Shown: positions 1 through 15,000, counted from the stretch's first letter. The stretch is 64,000 nt of DNA from Pseudomonadota bacterium (GCA_021325555.1 JAJPGY010000040.1:1-64000), one strand, 5' to 3'. Made by a program: numbers and translations. Notes: generated from the letters alone by a model not told the origin.

Positions 1-3000
1 TGCGTGATGAACACGCTGCCGTTGGGAGCGCTCGCCTCCAGCGTCGCAGACGCGCTCGCCGGGGACCCTGCCACGAGACTCGTGAACATCGGCAGGCTCG
101 CCGTGCCAATGCTGCCGGTGCCCGCCGTCAGATTCAATACATTGCCGTTGCTGACCAACAGCGTGTTGCCCGACGTCGTCTGGCTGATCGAGCCCGCCGC
201 GTTCAGGGTCAGATTTGCCCCGGCCGCTCCCGTGGTAGTTACCGTGGCGCCGCTGCTCAGCCGAATGTTGCCCGAGCCGGTCGCGGTCACAGCAAACCCG
301 ACGGCTCCCGCCGCCGACGACTTGCCCTGCAAGTTCACATTGACCGGCGAGGCAACTCCGACATTGCCGCCCGCATTGGCGGTCAGCGTTACAGTGCCGG
401 TCGCGCTCGTGACTGTGACCACGGAGCCATCATCGATGTTGCCGCCGGCGGTGAGCACCATGTTTGGCGCGCTCAAGGTCGGGTTCGCAGGCGACGAGGT
501 CTGATCGATATTGCTGGTGTTGCCCGTGGCGTTGAGCGTCAACAGACCGGTGTTGGTGCTCACGACAATCGCGTTGGCGTTAGCCAGCGTGATCGACCCG
601 GTGGTCAGCACGTTGAATTGGCCTTGCGCGGTGCCGGTCAAGCCGGTGCCGGCCGTCGAATTGCCGACGAAGGTAAGTGCGCCAGCGTTGCCACTGAGCG
701 TATTCCCGGCGAGGAACACGTTGCCCGGCGCATTGACGTTCAAGCTGACAGGCGTGCTGGCCAGACCGCTATTGAGTCCGATTCTGGCTGTGGAGCCGCC
801 GATATTGGCTCCCGATCCGGTTCCCGCCTGGAGGGTCACGTTCGGGCTGATGAGCGTGGTGCCGGCAGCCTGTTGCGAGATGCTGGCGTTCGTTCCGCTG
901 GCAGTCAAGGTAATGCTGTTGTTGGACAACGTGGCTGCGGCGTTGCTGGTGATGGTCGCATTCGTCGAGAAGAGGATACTGCCGGACGACGTGAGCTGGA
1001 AGCCGGTGGTCGAATTCACGCCCGTGCCTGACGGGTTCGGATTGACCGTGCCCGTGCCGCCGTATGTGTTGACGAAGGTGATCGGGCTCATTGAATTAAC
1101 GGTCACGTTGCCCGTGCCGAACGCGGAGAAGGCAATCGGGGTTGTCGGCCTGCTGGCGCTGCTCTGGACGGTAACAATAACGTCGCCAATTCCGCTGCTG
1201 GCAGAGCTGGTGGTCGCCTGCAGACCGATGCTGGGAGCAAACAATGTGGGGACGGTGGCGGCGTCGGACTGCTCGACGCTGCCCTGCGCCTGCCCGCCGT
1301 CAGAGGCTGCCAGGAAGATTCCACCTGGAGCCGTTATAGTTTGACTGCCTCCAATCGCTATCGGTCCCTGGCTCTTAAGCACAAACTGACCCGACGTCGA
1401 GTTGGAGGTCAACATCTCGAAACCGCCATGATCGGTCGCCACGTTGCCGTTGAAATTGCCCTGGATGAACACGGAGCCGCCGGCAGTCACCTTCAAAACG
1501 ACAGGGTCGCCGCCAAAAGCGGTGCCGATGCCAAGGCTGCTCACTGCGTTGTTGCTGAACGTGCCTATGCCGGCACTGCCGGCCGTCAGCGTGACCACCG
1601 GCGCGATCAACGAGTTGGTGGAATTGACCGCTTGCTGGAAGAAACCGCCGGATGTGCCGCTGTTCAATGTGATGCCGGTGGGATCGGTGATGGTGGCCCC
1701 GGTCACGCCGCTCAGAGCAAAGGTCACTCGCCCCTGCGCCTGCAGCGTAAACCCGTCGTTGGAGGACGAGGCGCCGACGAACGTCACCGAGCTGCCCGTG
1801 GTCAAACTGGCGGTGCTCCCGGCTACCAGCCTGGTGCTGGTTAGAGCCACCGCACCGTTGGTGATGTTCACCGAGCCGGCGCCGCCCGTGCTCACGTTAA
1901 GCGCTGACGTAGACGTCCGGATGGCGGCTGCCGGCGTGCCGATATTGCCGGTGCCGCTCACCGCCGTCAGGCTGCCGGTAGTTATGGTTGTCGACGGGCC
2001 CTGCGTCAGGCTCCCTCCTCCAGCCATGTTTACGTTCACCACGCTCGAGGTGATGATTATAGGCAGCGGCCCCGGCAGTTGTTGGACAAGTCCGGACCCG
2101 ATATTAGCGCCCAGAAAGACATTGTTGTCCTGAACGGCGTTTGTCGTCGTGAATCCCAGATTGCCGAGCGTCAGCGAGTTGACCGAGAAGTTGCCGTTGG
2201 CGCTTATGTTCAGCGTCCCGGTCGTGTAGATCTGCCGGAAATTGTTCGGGTTGGGCGTCACGGTGCCGCTCTGGAACACCGTCGGTTGCGTGCCCAGAGT
2301 CGTCGAGTTGATGTTCATGAACACCTGATTGGCGGCCGCCGACACTCCCGTGAAAGAGATGTTGCCGTTGGCAATTACGGCCTGCGTGCTCGGCCGGTCG
2401 CCGGCCAGGTTCACGTTTATCGGCGTCGACGGGATGAACTTCGTGAAGTTCGCGACCACGTTTACCGGTATGTTGAAAGCTGAGATCACCGGCGCCAGGT
2501 TGGTCGGGTTCAAGATGACCGAACCGCCGACCGCCACTCCGGCGCTGTTGGTTATCAGGCTGCCGCCGATGATCCCTGCCGCCTGCTCGTTTTTAATCTG
2601 CGTGGTCACGGCATTATTCGTGAGGTCAAGGCTGCTCAGTCCGGCCACCGTCCCTGCGCTTATCAAGACCTGCCCGTTGAGGGTTATCGCCCCGACGCTG
2701 CCGCCGTTGGTGTCGAAGGCAACTTTCGCATTCGGTCCGACGCTATATATATAGTTGGGCGGTTGTCCTGCAGCCCCGGTAATGCCTGCGGGCGCCACCA
2801 AGAGTTGCCCGCCTGCCCCCACCTGCGTCACCACCGAGCCCACGATCGTGCCGCCGCTGATGAACCTGTTAGACGGCCCGAGGAATATGCTCACCGTACC
2901 GCCTGACGAAAGCGACGTCAGTATTCTCGTTCCTGTCCCCAGCAGAATGCTGCCGCTGCTGCTGTTGGCATCCTGGATCGTTATGTTGCCGGCCGGTGCC

Positions 3001-6000
3001 AGGAGCAGCGTGCCCGGATTGCTCAAGCCCTGATTGGCTGTCGTTATCGTTCCGCCTGCCACCACAACGTTTATCGAGCCGTTGCCCGTGCCGGCCAACT
3101 GAATTCCCTGCAATGCGTTGGGATTTGTCTGACCGATAATCAACGAAGTGCTGTTGTTGATCGTGAAGTCGCTGCCCGCGGTCGATTCCAACAACGTCAC
3201 CTGGCCGACGTTGTTCAGATTCACCAGACCGTTGCCGCCTGTATTAGCGTGCAACTGGTTGGTGGCGATGGTTCCGCCCACAAATACGGTGTTTATGGCG
3301 CTTCCCACGCTGCCGATATTGCCGGTGTTGCTGGTCAACGTGATGAGCGACGGGCTGCCACCGGTCGCCTGGATGGTGCCGCCGGTTTGCAGGATGTTCC
3401 CGTTGAGCGTCGTCTCCGACACGCTCTGCCCGGAGATGGTGCCCGCCGCCTGCGTGATGCTGCCCGTCCCGCCGGCTGTCAAGGCAACCGAGGCCGGCGT
3501 GCCGGTTCCGGCGACGGCGGCATTTACGACGATGTTGCCGTTGTTGGTGTTGCTGTTGCCGGCGCCGCCCGTATTGAGCGTAGAGATGCTGACCTGGCTT
3601 GCCGTGATGGCACCATTTACGGTAATGCTCGCTTGCACCGGATTCGCCGGGCTATTGCCGGTGGCGTTCACCGAGAATGTCCCTGCGGCGCTCGATGACT
3701 GCAGCGGCTGGCCGACTGTCAGGGCGACCGTGCTGTTCGTATCGACACCGATGTCGGTGACAAACACGTTGCCGGCAGGAGCGTTGGCAACCAGAGTCGC
3801 TGCCGAGCCAAGCCCGCTTGTCGCGCCGATCACAATCGGGTGGCCGCTGGTGCCGACGCCGTTGGTGCCGGCAACTGAAGTGAGACTGACAGACGGGCTG
3901 ACGATCGTCGCGCTGCCGGTGACCGTCTGCGTGATGTCGCCCGTGCCGCCGGCGTTAAGGGTGACGCCTGTCGTACCGGTGAGAACGAAGCTGACGAGAT
4001 TGATGTTGCCGTTGTTGAGCCCGTTGCTGCTGGATGTGTCCAGGGTGATCCCCGAGGCGATCACGTTGCCCGTGAGCGTGATACCTGCCGCGGTGCTGCC
4101 CGATCCGACATTGCCGCCGTTGTTGTTGAGGAAGAAGGTTCCGCCGACCGATGAGGTGTTGAGCGTCACCGTCCCGGCATCCACGTTTTGAATAAACGCA
4201 TTGCCGCCGTTGCCGGCCGCCGTGACATTGGCCGTCAGGGTCTCGCCCGTTCCGCCGTTGGAAATCTGTATTGCGTTTGCCGGCGAAGTCCCTATGTTCC
4301 CGTTAAATGTGCTCAGATTAATCACCGGGCCGGAAACGAGGCCAAACGTCCCTTCCAATATATTTCCGTTGTTGCCCTGGACGGACAGATTGAAGCTGCT
4401 GGCTGCCCCCGCGCTGCTCGTATTGGTCAGGCTGACGCTGTCGCTTGCGGTGATGTCCTGAATGAACACAGAGTTGTCGGCAGTAGCCTGCAAATTAACA
4501 TTACCGCCGCCGCCGCTCTGGATCGTGACAGCGCCGGCTCCCGTCCCGGTGCCGATGCTGCCTCCCACCGAAGCCAGCACAACGTTCGGGCTGGAGATGG
4601 CCGGAGCATTTGCTGCCGCCTGAACGATGTTGGCAATCACGTTCGCGCTGGAACTGGCCGTGATGTTCATGGACGTGCCGGCGACAAGCGGTTGCGTCAG
4701 GGTGTTATTCAGCACCAGATTGCCGGGCGTGGAATTGTTCTGATCCGTGGTGGTGAAATTCAGGAAAACATTGCCGCTTCCACTGCTGCTGTTGTTGGGC
4801 GCGTTCACAAACAGATTCACAGATTGATTCACATCCGCACTGGTTTGATTCGTAATCTGCAGCGCGTTAGCCGACGTCCCTATATTGCCGGTCGTCGCGG
4901 TAAGTGACATCACTGGGCTGGAAAGGCTGCCGTTGTTGTTTGTGTCTTCCGAAATGTTGGTCTGGGCGTTGATCGTTATGCTGCTGAAGCCGACCACCGG
5001 GTTGATAACCTGCACACCGCCCTGGGTCGTAGTCAGAACGAACTGTCCGCTGTTGGCGGGCGATCCGCTGCTGCCTGCTTGTGAAGCATCGAGGAGCACC
5101 GCCGCCGATCCGGAGACCGGATCAGTCGCCAGGCTGCTCAAGAAGACGTTGCCGGTTCCGGCCGCAGGCGATTCAGCGTCTGCCTGGAGATCTACTCCCT
5201 GGCTCGTGTTGCCGCTATTGACCACAATAGGATTGGCTTGCGAGCCGATGTTGCCATTATCAGTTGTGAACGAAATCGACGGACTGGATATCGCGGTGCT
5301 TCCAACCGTCGCCTGCGTTATGTTGTTATTCGAATCGAGTGAAAAAGACACCCCCGCGTTCAATGCCGTCGAATTCGTGTTAGCGAGGACGACGTTGACG
5401 TCGCTGTCGATTTGTATCACGCCGTTCGTCCCGCTGGGAGCGCTGGCAAACAGGCTGACCTGTCCCGAGTTGCTGTTAACTACGATTACCGTACCGCCAG
5501 TGTTACCGATGCCGCCCCCGCTGGACGTAAGCGAAATTGACGGGGCAGTGATCGTTGCGAAGCTGCTCGGGAACTGCGCCGCCTCGATGCTCCCGGCGGC
5601 AATCAGATTGAAGGAATTACCCGCCGTCGCCGCCACCTGCGACGTGTTGTCGAGCGTGACCGTCCCGGAGGTAGTGCTGTTGAGGAATATGTTGCCATTG
5701 CCTGCGGTGGCGGCCGGCGCCGAGGAAATCAGGTTGATGCCGCCGGCGGCGGCGTTCGTGATGACCAGGTTGTTGGTCAGGCCGGCAGCGCCGATGTTGC
5801 CGGTGTTGGCGGTAAGCGTGATATTCGGGCTGGACAGCGCGCCGCCCGCGCCTTGGAGAATGTTGGTCTGTGCCGTAAGCGTAATCGCGCTGTCCGCCGA
5901 TCCCGTCGCCGTCACCTGTCCGGTCACCAGGATGCCGCCGCCGCTGTTCCCGCTGACCGTCGTCAATTGGAACAGGCCGTCACCGGAATGGGTGCCGTCT

Positions 6001-9000
6001 GCTTCCGATGCGTTCAGTCTTACAGCCGAGCCATTGCTCGGATCTAGATCGAAATCAGCCAGGAAGACGCTGCCCTGACCTGATGCCGTCGAAGTCGCCT
6101 TCGCCGACAACGACAGGGTCGTCAATCCGCTCGCCCCGCTGCTTACGACAAGCGCGTTGGTCACACCAAGGGTCGAGCCCGCCGCACCGATATTCCCTGC
6201 CGTCGACACCAGATTAATTGCCGGGCTGGCGATGGCTGTGCTGCCGGCAACAGCCTGCGTTACGTTGCCGGCGGCGGTCAGATTGAATGACGTGCCCGCT
6301 CTCAGAGAGGAGGATGCCGTGTTCTGCAACGTCAGCGTGCCGGTGTCGGTGCTGTTCACGAAGACGTTGCCGTTGCCCGCCGTGGTGCCTGCCGCCGAGG
6401 CAAACAGCGTAAGCGGGCTTGCCGAGCCATTGCCGACATTGATCGGACCGTTCAAGCCGCCGGTGCCGATATTGCCGGTCGTGGCGGTCAGCGAAACGAT
6501 GGGCGCCGACAGGCTGCCTGCTCCGCTCGATATCTCCAGAATGCTCTTCTGAGCCGTCAGGCTGATCGCGTGGGTCGCGGTCGACGCGGCGCCTACCAGA
6601 ATCCCGCCCTTCGTCGTCTTCACCTGCAGGATGCCGCCGCCGGCGCCGCCGCCGGCAGACGATGCGTTCAGCTTGACCGCGCTGCCGCCTGTTGGATCGT
6701 TGTCGGTGTCCGTGACGAACGCATTGCCCTTGCCGGCCGACGTGTCACGAGCGCTGACGGTCAGCGACGTCGACAGGAGGCTGTTGCCGCTGCTGATGAA
6801 TATCGGGCTGCCCGATGACCCCACCGTACCCGCGGATATCGTGATCGACGGGCTGGCAATCGCGGTGCTGCCCGCCGCTGCCTGGTTTACAACCACGGTG
6901 CTGTCGGCGGTGGTCAGCGTAAACGTGGCGCCGGACGAAAGCGACGATGTCGCGGTGTTGGCGAGTGTCAACGAGCCGGTGGCGCTTATCGCGCCGGCAG
7001 CGACATTTACGTCCACATTGCCGACGCTGCTGCTCACATTCGATGGGGCGCTGGCGAACAGGGTGAGCGATCCGAAGGTGTCGCTGTCAAGCTGGATCGG
7101 CTGAACGAATCCAATGTTGCCGCCTGTGGATGTCAACGAGACAACTGGACTCTGAATCGACGTGTCTCCGCTGTTCGTCTGCTCGATGCTTCCAATCGAT
7201 GTCAACACGATCTGCGTGCCCGCCACGATTGCCGCTTGCGCTCCGGTTTCGTTCAGCTTGACCGTTCCGCTCGTCGTGCTGTTGAGGAAGATGTTGCCGA
7301 CACCGGAACCAAACCCGGTGGCCGTTCCATCCGGCGCGGAAGCGTTCAGGATTAACGTGCTGCCGGAGCCGTTGGATATGCCGATAGCATTGCCGGCGCC
7401 CGACGCCCCGATGTTGCCTCCGGTGGAGGTAAGGCTGATGGTCGGGCTGGAGAGGTTGCCGCTTGCGCCTTCAACCATGTTGGTGCCCACGGTCGCCGTC
7501 AGGGACACGGCAGCGCTGGTCATGCCGTTGACTTGAACGCCGCCGTTGGGCACGCTCAAGACGAACACGCCCGCCGAATTGCCCGACGTCCCGGAAGCCC
7601 TGGAGGGCTGGAGGACCAGAGCGGTACCGCTGCTGGTGTCGTTATCATTGTCGGTGATGAACACGGAACCGAACGCGGAGGTCGCCTGCGCTGTCAGCGT
7701 GGTGCTGAACGTTCCGCTGTTGCCGCTGCTTATCAAGATGTTGGCGCCCGATTGTCCGATAGCCCCGCCGGTCGAGGTCAACGAAATTGTCTGGCTTGAT
7801 ATGCTCGGTGCTCCGCCCACACCCTGCAGGATATTGCCGGCCGCGTTCAATGTAAAGGAAGTGCCGCCGCCAAGCGCCGTTGACAGCGTGTTCTGCAGCG
7901 TCAGGTCACCGGTCGTCAGGCTCTTGATGAACACCGCACCCACACCGGCGCCCTGGCTCGGCGCGGCGGCAAACAGGCTCACGGTTCCGTTGACGGCACC
8001 GAGCTTGTCGAGGTTATCTATCACAAGCGCATTCGTGAGCGAGCCGATGTTGCCGAGCGTCGAGATCACCGTGATGACCGGGCTCCGGATCGCCGAGCTG
8101 CCGTTGGCTGCTTGCGAGATGCTGCCCTGGGCGGTCAGGTTGAAAGATCCGAATGTGGCGCCCGTATTGTCGGTGCCCCCTGCAATTAGCGGACCCGTCA
8201 AGTTGTTGAGCGTCACTGTTCCGCTGCCCAGGCTGTTGACGTACACGCCTCCACTGCCGGTCGTCAGCGCCGGCGCCGTGGCAAAGAGGCTGATGCCGGA
8301 GCTTCCGTTGTTCACCTGCACGGCATTGCCGTTGCCGGCCGCGCCGACGTTGCCTGTGGTGGCGGTGAGCGAGACGCTCGGGCTAATCAATTCGCCGCCG
8401 AAACCCTGGAATATGTTGTTGTTAGCGCTGATCGTGATCGAGCCTGCTGCCGTAACCGTCGACTGCAGATCTACGCTTGCGCCGCCGGAATTGGTGACGT
8501 TCAAGACGAACCGCCCGTTGCCGGCCACCGCATGCGTGCTGCCTGCCTGTACGGTCTGGAGGAGAAGCGCCGCCTGATTGTTAGCGGGCCCGAGATCAGT
8601 ATCGTCGGCATCCGTGATGTATATGTTGCCGCTGTTTACCGAACTGGAGGTTGCCGACGCGGCCAGTTGCACCTGCGCCGATCCAGGATTGAAGCTATTG
8701 ACAAATATGGGGCCATTCCCGGTGCCGGTCGGCTGACCGATGTTGCCTTGTGTCGAGACAAGGGTGATTATCGGACTGGAAATCGCGGCGGAGCCTGCAT
8801 CCGTCTGCGTGATGCTCCCCAGCGTCGACAGCGTAAACGAAGCACCGGCCTGCATCGGGGTAGCGGAGGCATTGTTCAGCGTGATTGTTCCGGTCGTGGT
8901 GCCCGATATGAAGACAGTGGCGTCCGCTCCCTCCGCAAATACGAGCAGGCTCAGATTGCCCGTAGATCCGTTATTGATCAACACCGGATTGTTGGCCGTG

Positions 9001-12000
9001 CCGATGTTGCCGGAAGTAACACCGGAAGACAAGAATATAGAGGCTGCGGAAAGCACGCCGCCGAGGCTGTCGGTTATGTTCCCTGTGTTGAAACTGCCCT
9101 CATTGCTCGTGTCTATCGTCAAGCTGGCGATTGAGCCGCTGGCAGCTGCTACATTGCCCTGAATGTCGATATCTTGACCTTCGCTCGCCAGGCTGAACGT
9201 CTTGCCGCCGCCGGCGCTGGATGCTCTCAGATCGACTGAGCCGTCGGCCAGCAAGAAGACGTTGCCTGCCGTGTTGGCCGAAACGGCAAACACGCCATTG
9301 CCGCCGCTCGTATCGATTTCGAACGACCCGGTGTCGTTGTTCGTGATGTTTCCGCTGCCGGACGCCAGCGTTACGGTTGCCCCGCTGGTCGCTACTCTGA
9401 CTACGTTGGCGCCGGTTTCCTGAACCGAGCCGGAGCCGTTTGCCGTCAGCGTGACGCTGGTGGTCTGATTGAAGCTGCCGACGTTGCTGTTCAACGTAAT
9501 GCCGCCGTTGCCAGCCGTGCTAACAAGGCTAATCGCCGTTCCGGTCACGTCATCGCCGCTGGTCGTGGCTATGGAGTTGTTGCTCCTCACCGAGAACGTA
9601 CCGCCGGCGGTGGCAGTCCCCAGATTCAGCGCCGAGCCGCTGGTGTTGGTGACATAAACGTTGCCGGTGCCCGACGAGGAAGTGCTCGCGTTCAAAATAC
9701 CGGCTGATACAAAGATGTTGTTGAGGTTGTTGTTGCCGGGAGCCCCGATGCTGCCGGTGCCGCTGCTCAGGGTCACGGTGTTTGTGGTGCCGCCAGTCGC
9801 CGTCAGCGTGCCGATTCCGGTACTTCTGGTTATGTTGCCGGTTCCGCCAGCCGTCAAGAAGATTTCTGACGTCGGAGTTCCAGAACCACCTGAGGTCACC
9901 GTCAGGTTGCCCTGTATATCGATTGACCCGTTGTTGCTGGTTGAAAGGGAGAAACTGCTGTTCGTCTGCGCGGCGGTTCCAGCGCTGGAACCGAGAAGGA
10001 CCACGGACGTATTGCTCTGCACATTCACGTTATTGAAAGCGCTTGCCGTGAGCGCGGTCCCGGCAGAGGTTATACCCGATATCACAAATGGTGAGCTGCT
10101 CGTCGCTCCGAAGATGGAGCCGTTGTTGGACAGCAGGTTAATAACCGGCGAGCTGACCGTGAATCCGGATGCCTGCGTTATGTTGCCTGGGGTCCCTCCT
10201 GTGCCGCTCGTGGCGTTGACCTGCGTGCTGCCGGCTATATTGGCGTTGAGGTTGAGATTGCCCGCGGCCCCAGTTGCTCCCGGGCTTTGTCCGGCGTTGC
10301 CGATGCCGGCGGCGCCGCCGGCGGCTCCGCTTCCGCTCGTCAACGAAATGGTCGCGCCCGACAGGCCGCTGGCAACCGTCAGGTCGGCCCCGGCGCCTCC
10401 GTCCCCGCCATTCCCGACGCCGCCGTTGGCGCTGCCTCCGGCCCCGCCTGCCCCGCCGCTCCCGGCAGTAAGAGTCATGGTGCTGCCAGGACCCGCTGTC
10501 ACACTTCCGCCCAGCGCGGACGTTATGTTGCCGCCGGCGCCTCCCGTCGCGCCATTGCCGTCCCCGCCATTGGTGCTACCACCGGCTCCGCCTGCGCCAC
10601 CCGTTCCCGCCGTCAGGGTGACATTGCTGCTGGCTCCACCAGAGATGCTGCCCGACAGAATTATGTTGCCGCCAGCGCCTCCCGTCTCGCCATTCGCCGT
10701 CCCAAGGTTAAGTATGCCTCCCGCTCCGCCTGTCCCACCTGTTCCGGACGTCAGGGTGACATTGCTGCCAGCTCCTCCGGAGACGCTGCCCGACACGGTC
10801 AAGTTGCCGCCTGCGCCTCCGACCGCGCCGTCCCCGGTTGCGCCGTTGCCCATACCTCCAGCTCCCCCTACCCCGCCTGTTCCGGCCGTCAGGGTGACAT
10901 TGCTGCCAGCACCTCCAGAGATGCTGCCCGACACGGTCAAGTCGCCGCCCGCGCCTCCAGCCCCGCCATCGCTGGTCCCGAGGTTGCCGTTACCGCCAGC
11001 TCCCCCTGCTCCACCCCTTCCGGCAGCAATCTGCACGCTTGCCGCACCGGTGATTGTTGCTGCGATTGTGATTCCACCGCCGGCTCCTCCGGACCCGCCG
11101 TTACCGGACCCTAACTGTAAGGACAGTCCCGCCCCGCCATCGCCCCCATTGCCGGTGCCGATGGTGACGGCGTTGCCGGTTATCGTGTTGTTGACGGTTA
11201 TTGAGCCGGCATCGGATCCGTTATTGCCGGCAGATCCGGCTGCGCCGCCGGCGGTTGCCAGACCGATCGTAGTGCCTGCGAGCGGCCCCGCGACGACCAG
11301 ATTGCCCGCGGTTGTCAAATTGAATGTCGAGTTGACGGTGCCGGAAGACGATGTATTGAGGGTAGTCGTGCCGGGGTTGCCCGTTCCGGGAGCGACGGTC
11401 TGCAGGTAGACGCTGCCTGTGCTGCCCGGGGTGGTGACGTTTGCCGACAGGGCGATGTTGCCGTTGGCCCCGTTGGGCCTGATCCATTCAAGAATCACTG
11501 GCGATGCCGCCGATGCCCCGATGTTGCCGCCGGCGGTCGTAAGCGTGATGATCGGGCTGTTGATCGAAGCCAGCGTCGTGCTCGTCTGCGTGATGTTGCC
11601 GTTGCCGTTTGCTGTCACTGTCACGTGCGAGGTGCCGGTGACCAGATTGCCCGACGAGTTGTTGAATGAAATCGAGCTGTTGCTGCTGGCGTTTGTCTGC
11701 AGCGCAACGGAGCCGCCATACACGGTGCCCAGACTCAACGAGCTGCCCGTAATTGAAATCACGCCGTCAGATGCCGTCAGGCTCGTGCTGACCCCGCCGC
11801 CGGAACCAGCCGCGCCGGTCCCCCCGGTTCCGCCCTGCCCGCCGCCGCCGCTGCTGTTGCTGCCGCCTGCGGCACCGCCATTGGCACCCGCCCCGCCGGA
11901 CGTGCTCCCGCCGGGGTTGCCGTTGCCTGTTCCGCCGGCGCCCCCACCGATGCTCGTGCCAATGAAGCCGCCGCCGCCTGCTCCGTTATAAGGACTCGTG

Positions 12001-15000
12001 TTGCCGTCCCCGCCGCCACCGCCGGAAGCAAACACCGAGCTGAGGGGGCTGTTGACGTAGCCACCGCCGCCGCCGCCACCGGCGGCGCCGCCGAATCCAG
12101 CGGTTCCGCCGCCGCCGCCACCGCCGAAGCTGCCGCCGCCACCACCGCCATTGCCGGGAGCAGAGCCATTGCCGAGATGTCCGGCCCCGCCATCGCCGCC
12201 GGCTGCGGCAAACACGCGTCCCGAGACGGACACAGCCGCCGAGGTCGACGCGCTGGCGTTAAACGTCACAGCCCCCGCGGAGCCGCCGGCACCGCCACTA
12301 CCGGCAGCGACGCCAGTTGCGCCGGCGCCGCCGCCGCCGCCACCGCCGCCACCGGAGCTATCCACGTCCCCCGCAACCGTAATGGCACCAGAGGTAGTGC
12401 TCAGCGATATGGTGCCGCCGCCGCCGCCGCCGCCGCCGTTGCCGCCGCTGCCGGACGCCGAACTGGCCCCCGCTCCACCTGCGCCGCCGCCGCCGAAGGC
12501 GAGCAGGTTGCCGGTGGTGATGCCCGTTCCGGCGGTAATCGAAATGTTGCCGGCGCTGCCGCCGTTGCCGTTGTTGACGCCGGGCAGGCCGCCAAGGCCG
12601 GCGGTGATGATGTCCTGGGTCGCCACACGGCCCAGGGTGGCCACCGTCACGCTGGCACCGGGATTGGTAAGAGTCTGCAGCGACAGGTTGCCGGTCTGCA
12701 GCGCGCCGCCGTCGAAGCTGCCGCTGGTGATGATGCCGGCGCTGTTGAGCTGCACCGGGTTGGCGGCCGTGGCGCCCGGCGTCGCATCCTTTATAAGGAT
12801 GTTGCCGCCGCCGCCCGAGCCGCCCGATGTGTTGATGCCGCCTACGGTGACCGGCGATGAGCTGACGCTCTCGCCTATGATCGTCACGTTGCCGTTCTGT
12901 CCGCCGCCGTTGCCGCCGGTGGTCATCGTAAGGGTCGCCGGCAGCAGAACCTTGCCGCCGGTGCCGCCTCCGGCGACGCTGGAGTAGGCGATCACATTCA
13001 CGTTGCCGCCGCTGCCGTTTGCGGTGCCCGATGTGGTCAGGAACGCAGGCGAAGTCGCATTAGACAGATCTACATTACCGCCCAGGTTCGATCTGCCGTT
13101 GATTGAAATTGCGCCGTTGCCGAGATACGAAACGTTGGCGCCGGCAATCAGGTTGACGTTGCCGCCACTGGCGGACGAGGTGCTGTTGATCGATCCGCCC
13201 GCCGCCATGGTGACGTTGCCCGCGGCTGCCAGCTCGACCGCGCCGCCACCCGAGGTGACGGCTCCGTTTACATTGATGCTGGCATTGTTCGCCGCGTCGG
13301 GCTGGGCGAATACCAGGAACTGCCCAACGTTGCCGGAATGCGAAGTCTGGATGTTTGTCGTGCCGGTGTTGAGCACGTCGACAAATCCACCGGCAGTCAG
13401 CGTCAAACTATTCTGCGACGTGCCGTTGGTGGTGTCGGCGAAGATATTGCCGCCGGGCGCGGCTAGCGTGATGGCCGGGCTGGAGATGACGCCCGCGGTC
13501 TGGGTGATGCTGCCACCGGCGCTTCCGGCGATCAGGTTTACGGCAGTGGAGCCGGTGATGTTGGCTCCCACCGTAACGCTGCCGCTGGTGCCGGTGCTTG
13601 AGAGAGTTACCGTCGCGCCGGAGAGAACATCCGTTGTTGTAAGCGAGCCTGTACTGGTGACGCTCAAGGTGCCGCCCGACGACGAGGCCAGGACATTGAC
13701 CGCCGCCCCTGTGTTGGAGATATACACCCCGGTTGTTCCGGTGCCGCCGGCCGTGGCACCGGATACGTTGTTAGCCGCGGTGGCAATCGCGTTGCCGCTG
13801 GCCCCGATTGTGCCGGTGCCGGTGCCGCCGAATTCGCTCTGCAAATAAACTGTGTCGGCAGTCAGCGTTCCTGCTGAGCCGCCATTGGAAATATTGCCCG
13901 CTCCATCGGCCCGCAGAGAAATCTGACCGATGAGTCCGCTTGTTGCGGCGACGCCCCCGTTCACAGTGATGCCGCCGCCGCTGCCGGCGCCGGCAAAGAC
14001 CAGGAAGTTCTGCCCGTTGCCTGCGCTTGAGTTGCCTAACGTGATCGAGCCGAGTCCAGCGGTCGAAGACGTGGTCAGGCTAACGCTACCCGACGTATTT
14101 GCGGTAACCGTGCCTGCTGTGGCTCCACTGAACGGCACCGCAATAGGATTGAGCGAGATGTTGCCGCTCGTGGAGCTGAGTGTCAAGGAGCTCGTTGGAT
14201 CGGTGCCGTTGCCGAACGTCACCACATCGCCGGAATTCTGCGTGGAGATGCTGCCGGAGCCGTTGGTGGTCAGGCTGATGTTGCCGCTGCCGCTTGTGCC
14301 GGTAGCGGTCATATTGCCGCCAATCGAGATGAAGCCGTTACCGGCTGTCGTCGCCAGTGTAATGCTCTGCGCGCTGATGAGGCCGGTCGTGGTGATGGAG
14401 TTGGCGTTGCTGAATGAGAAAGGATCTGGAGTTGAGATCGGGCCTATCGTTATCGGACCGGTTCCGATGTTCGTTATGAATATGCCCCCGGTGACAGTCG
14501 TAGCGCTGAATGCGCTGGCGTCTATAAATATGTTGTTGGCCGGCGTCGATGTTCCGATGCCGGCGTTTGCGTTGAGATTGACCGAATTCGCCGTCAGGAC
14601 GCCCACTCCCGTGCTGCGCGTGATCGCCGCTCCAGTGAGATTATTGGCGGTGAGCGTAATGCTGCTGATCGTCCCGGAGGCCGCGGCGACGTTGCCCTGT
14701 ATATCGATAGTCCCCGGAGCGGTGTTGGCGGTATGTCCGTCGGAGGTCAACGTGAAGCTCTTGCCGCCACCGGCACTGGAATTGCCCAGGATCACGCTGG
14801 TGTTGTCCGTCACCTCGACATTGACATTACCGGCAGTGTTAACCTTTAGCGTGGACGTGCCGGCACTGAGATCGATCTTGTTGTTGTTGCTGGCGGTATT
14901 GATGAGAATATCCCCTGTGCCCGAGCTGAGCGAAACAGAGCTTCCCGCGGTCCCGCTTGCGATGATGTTCTTCCCGGAGCCGAGCGAAATGGTGCCGCTG

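Noticed and set aside
10470..12500. CRISPR-like or minisatellite array
   Set aside because: The periodicity is codon-based, units are diverged and in frame within a long gene, with no spacers or cas genes.
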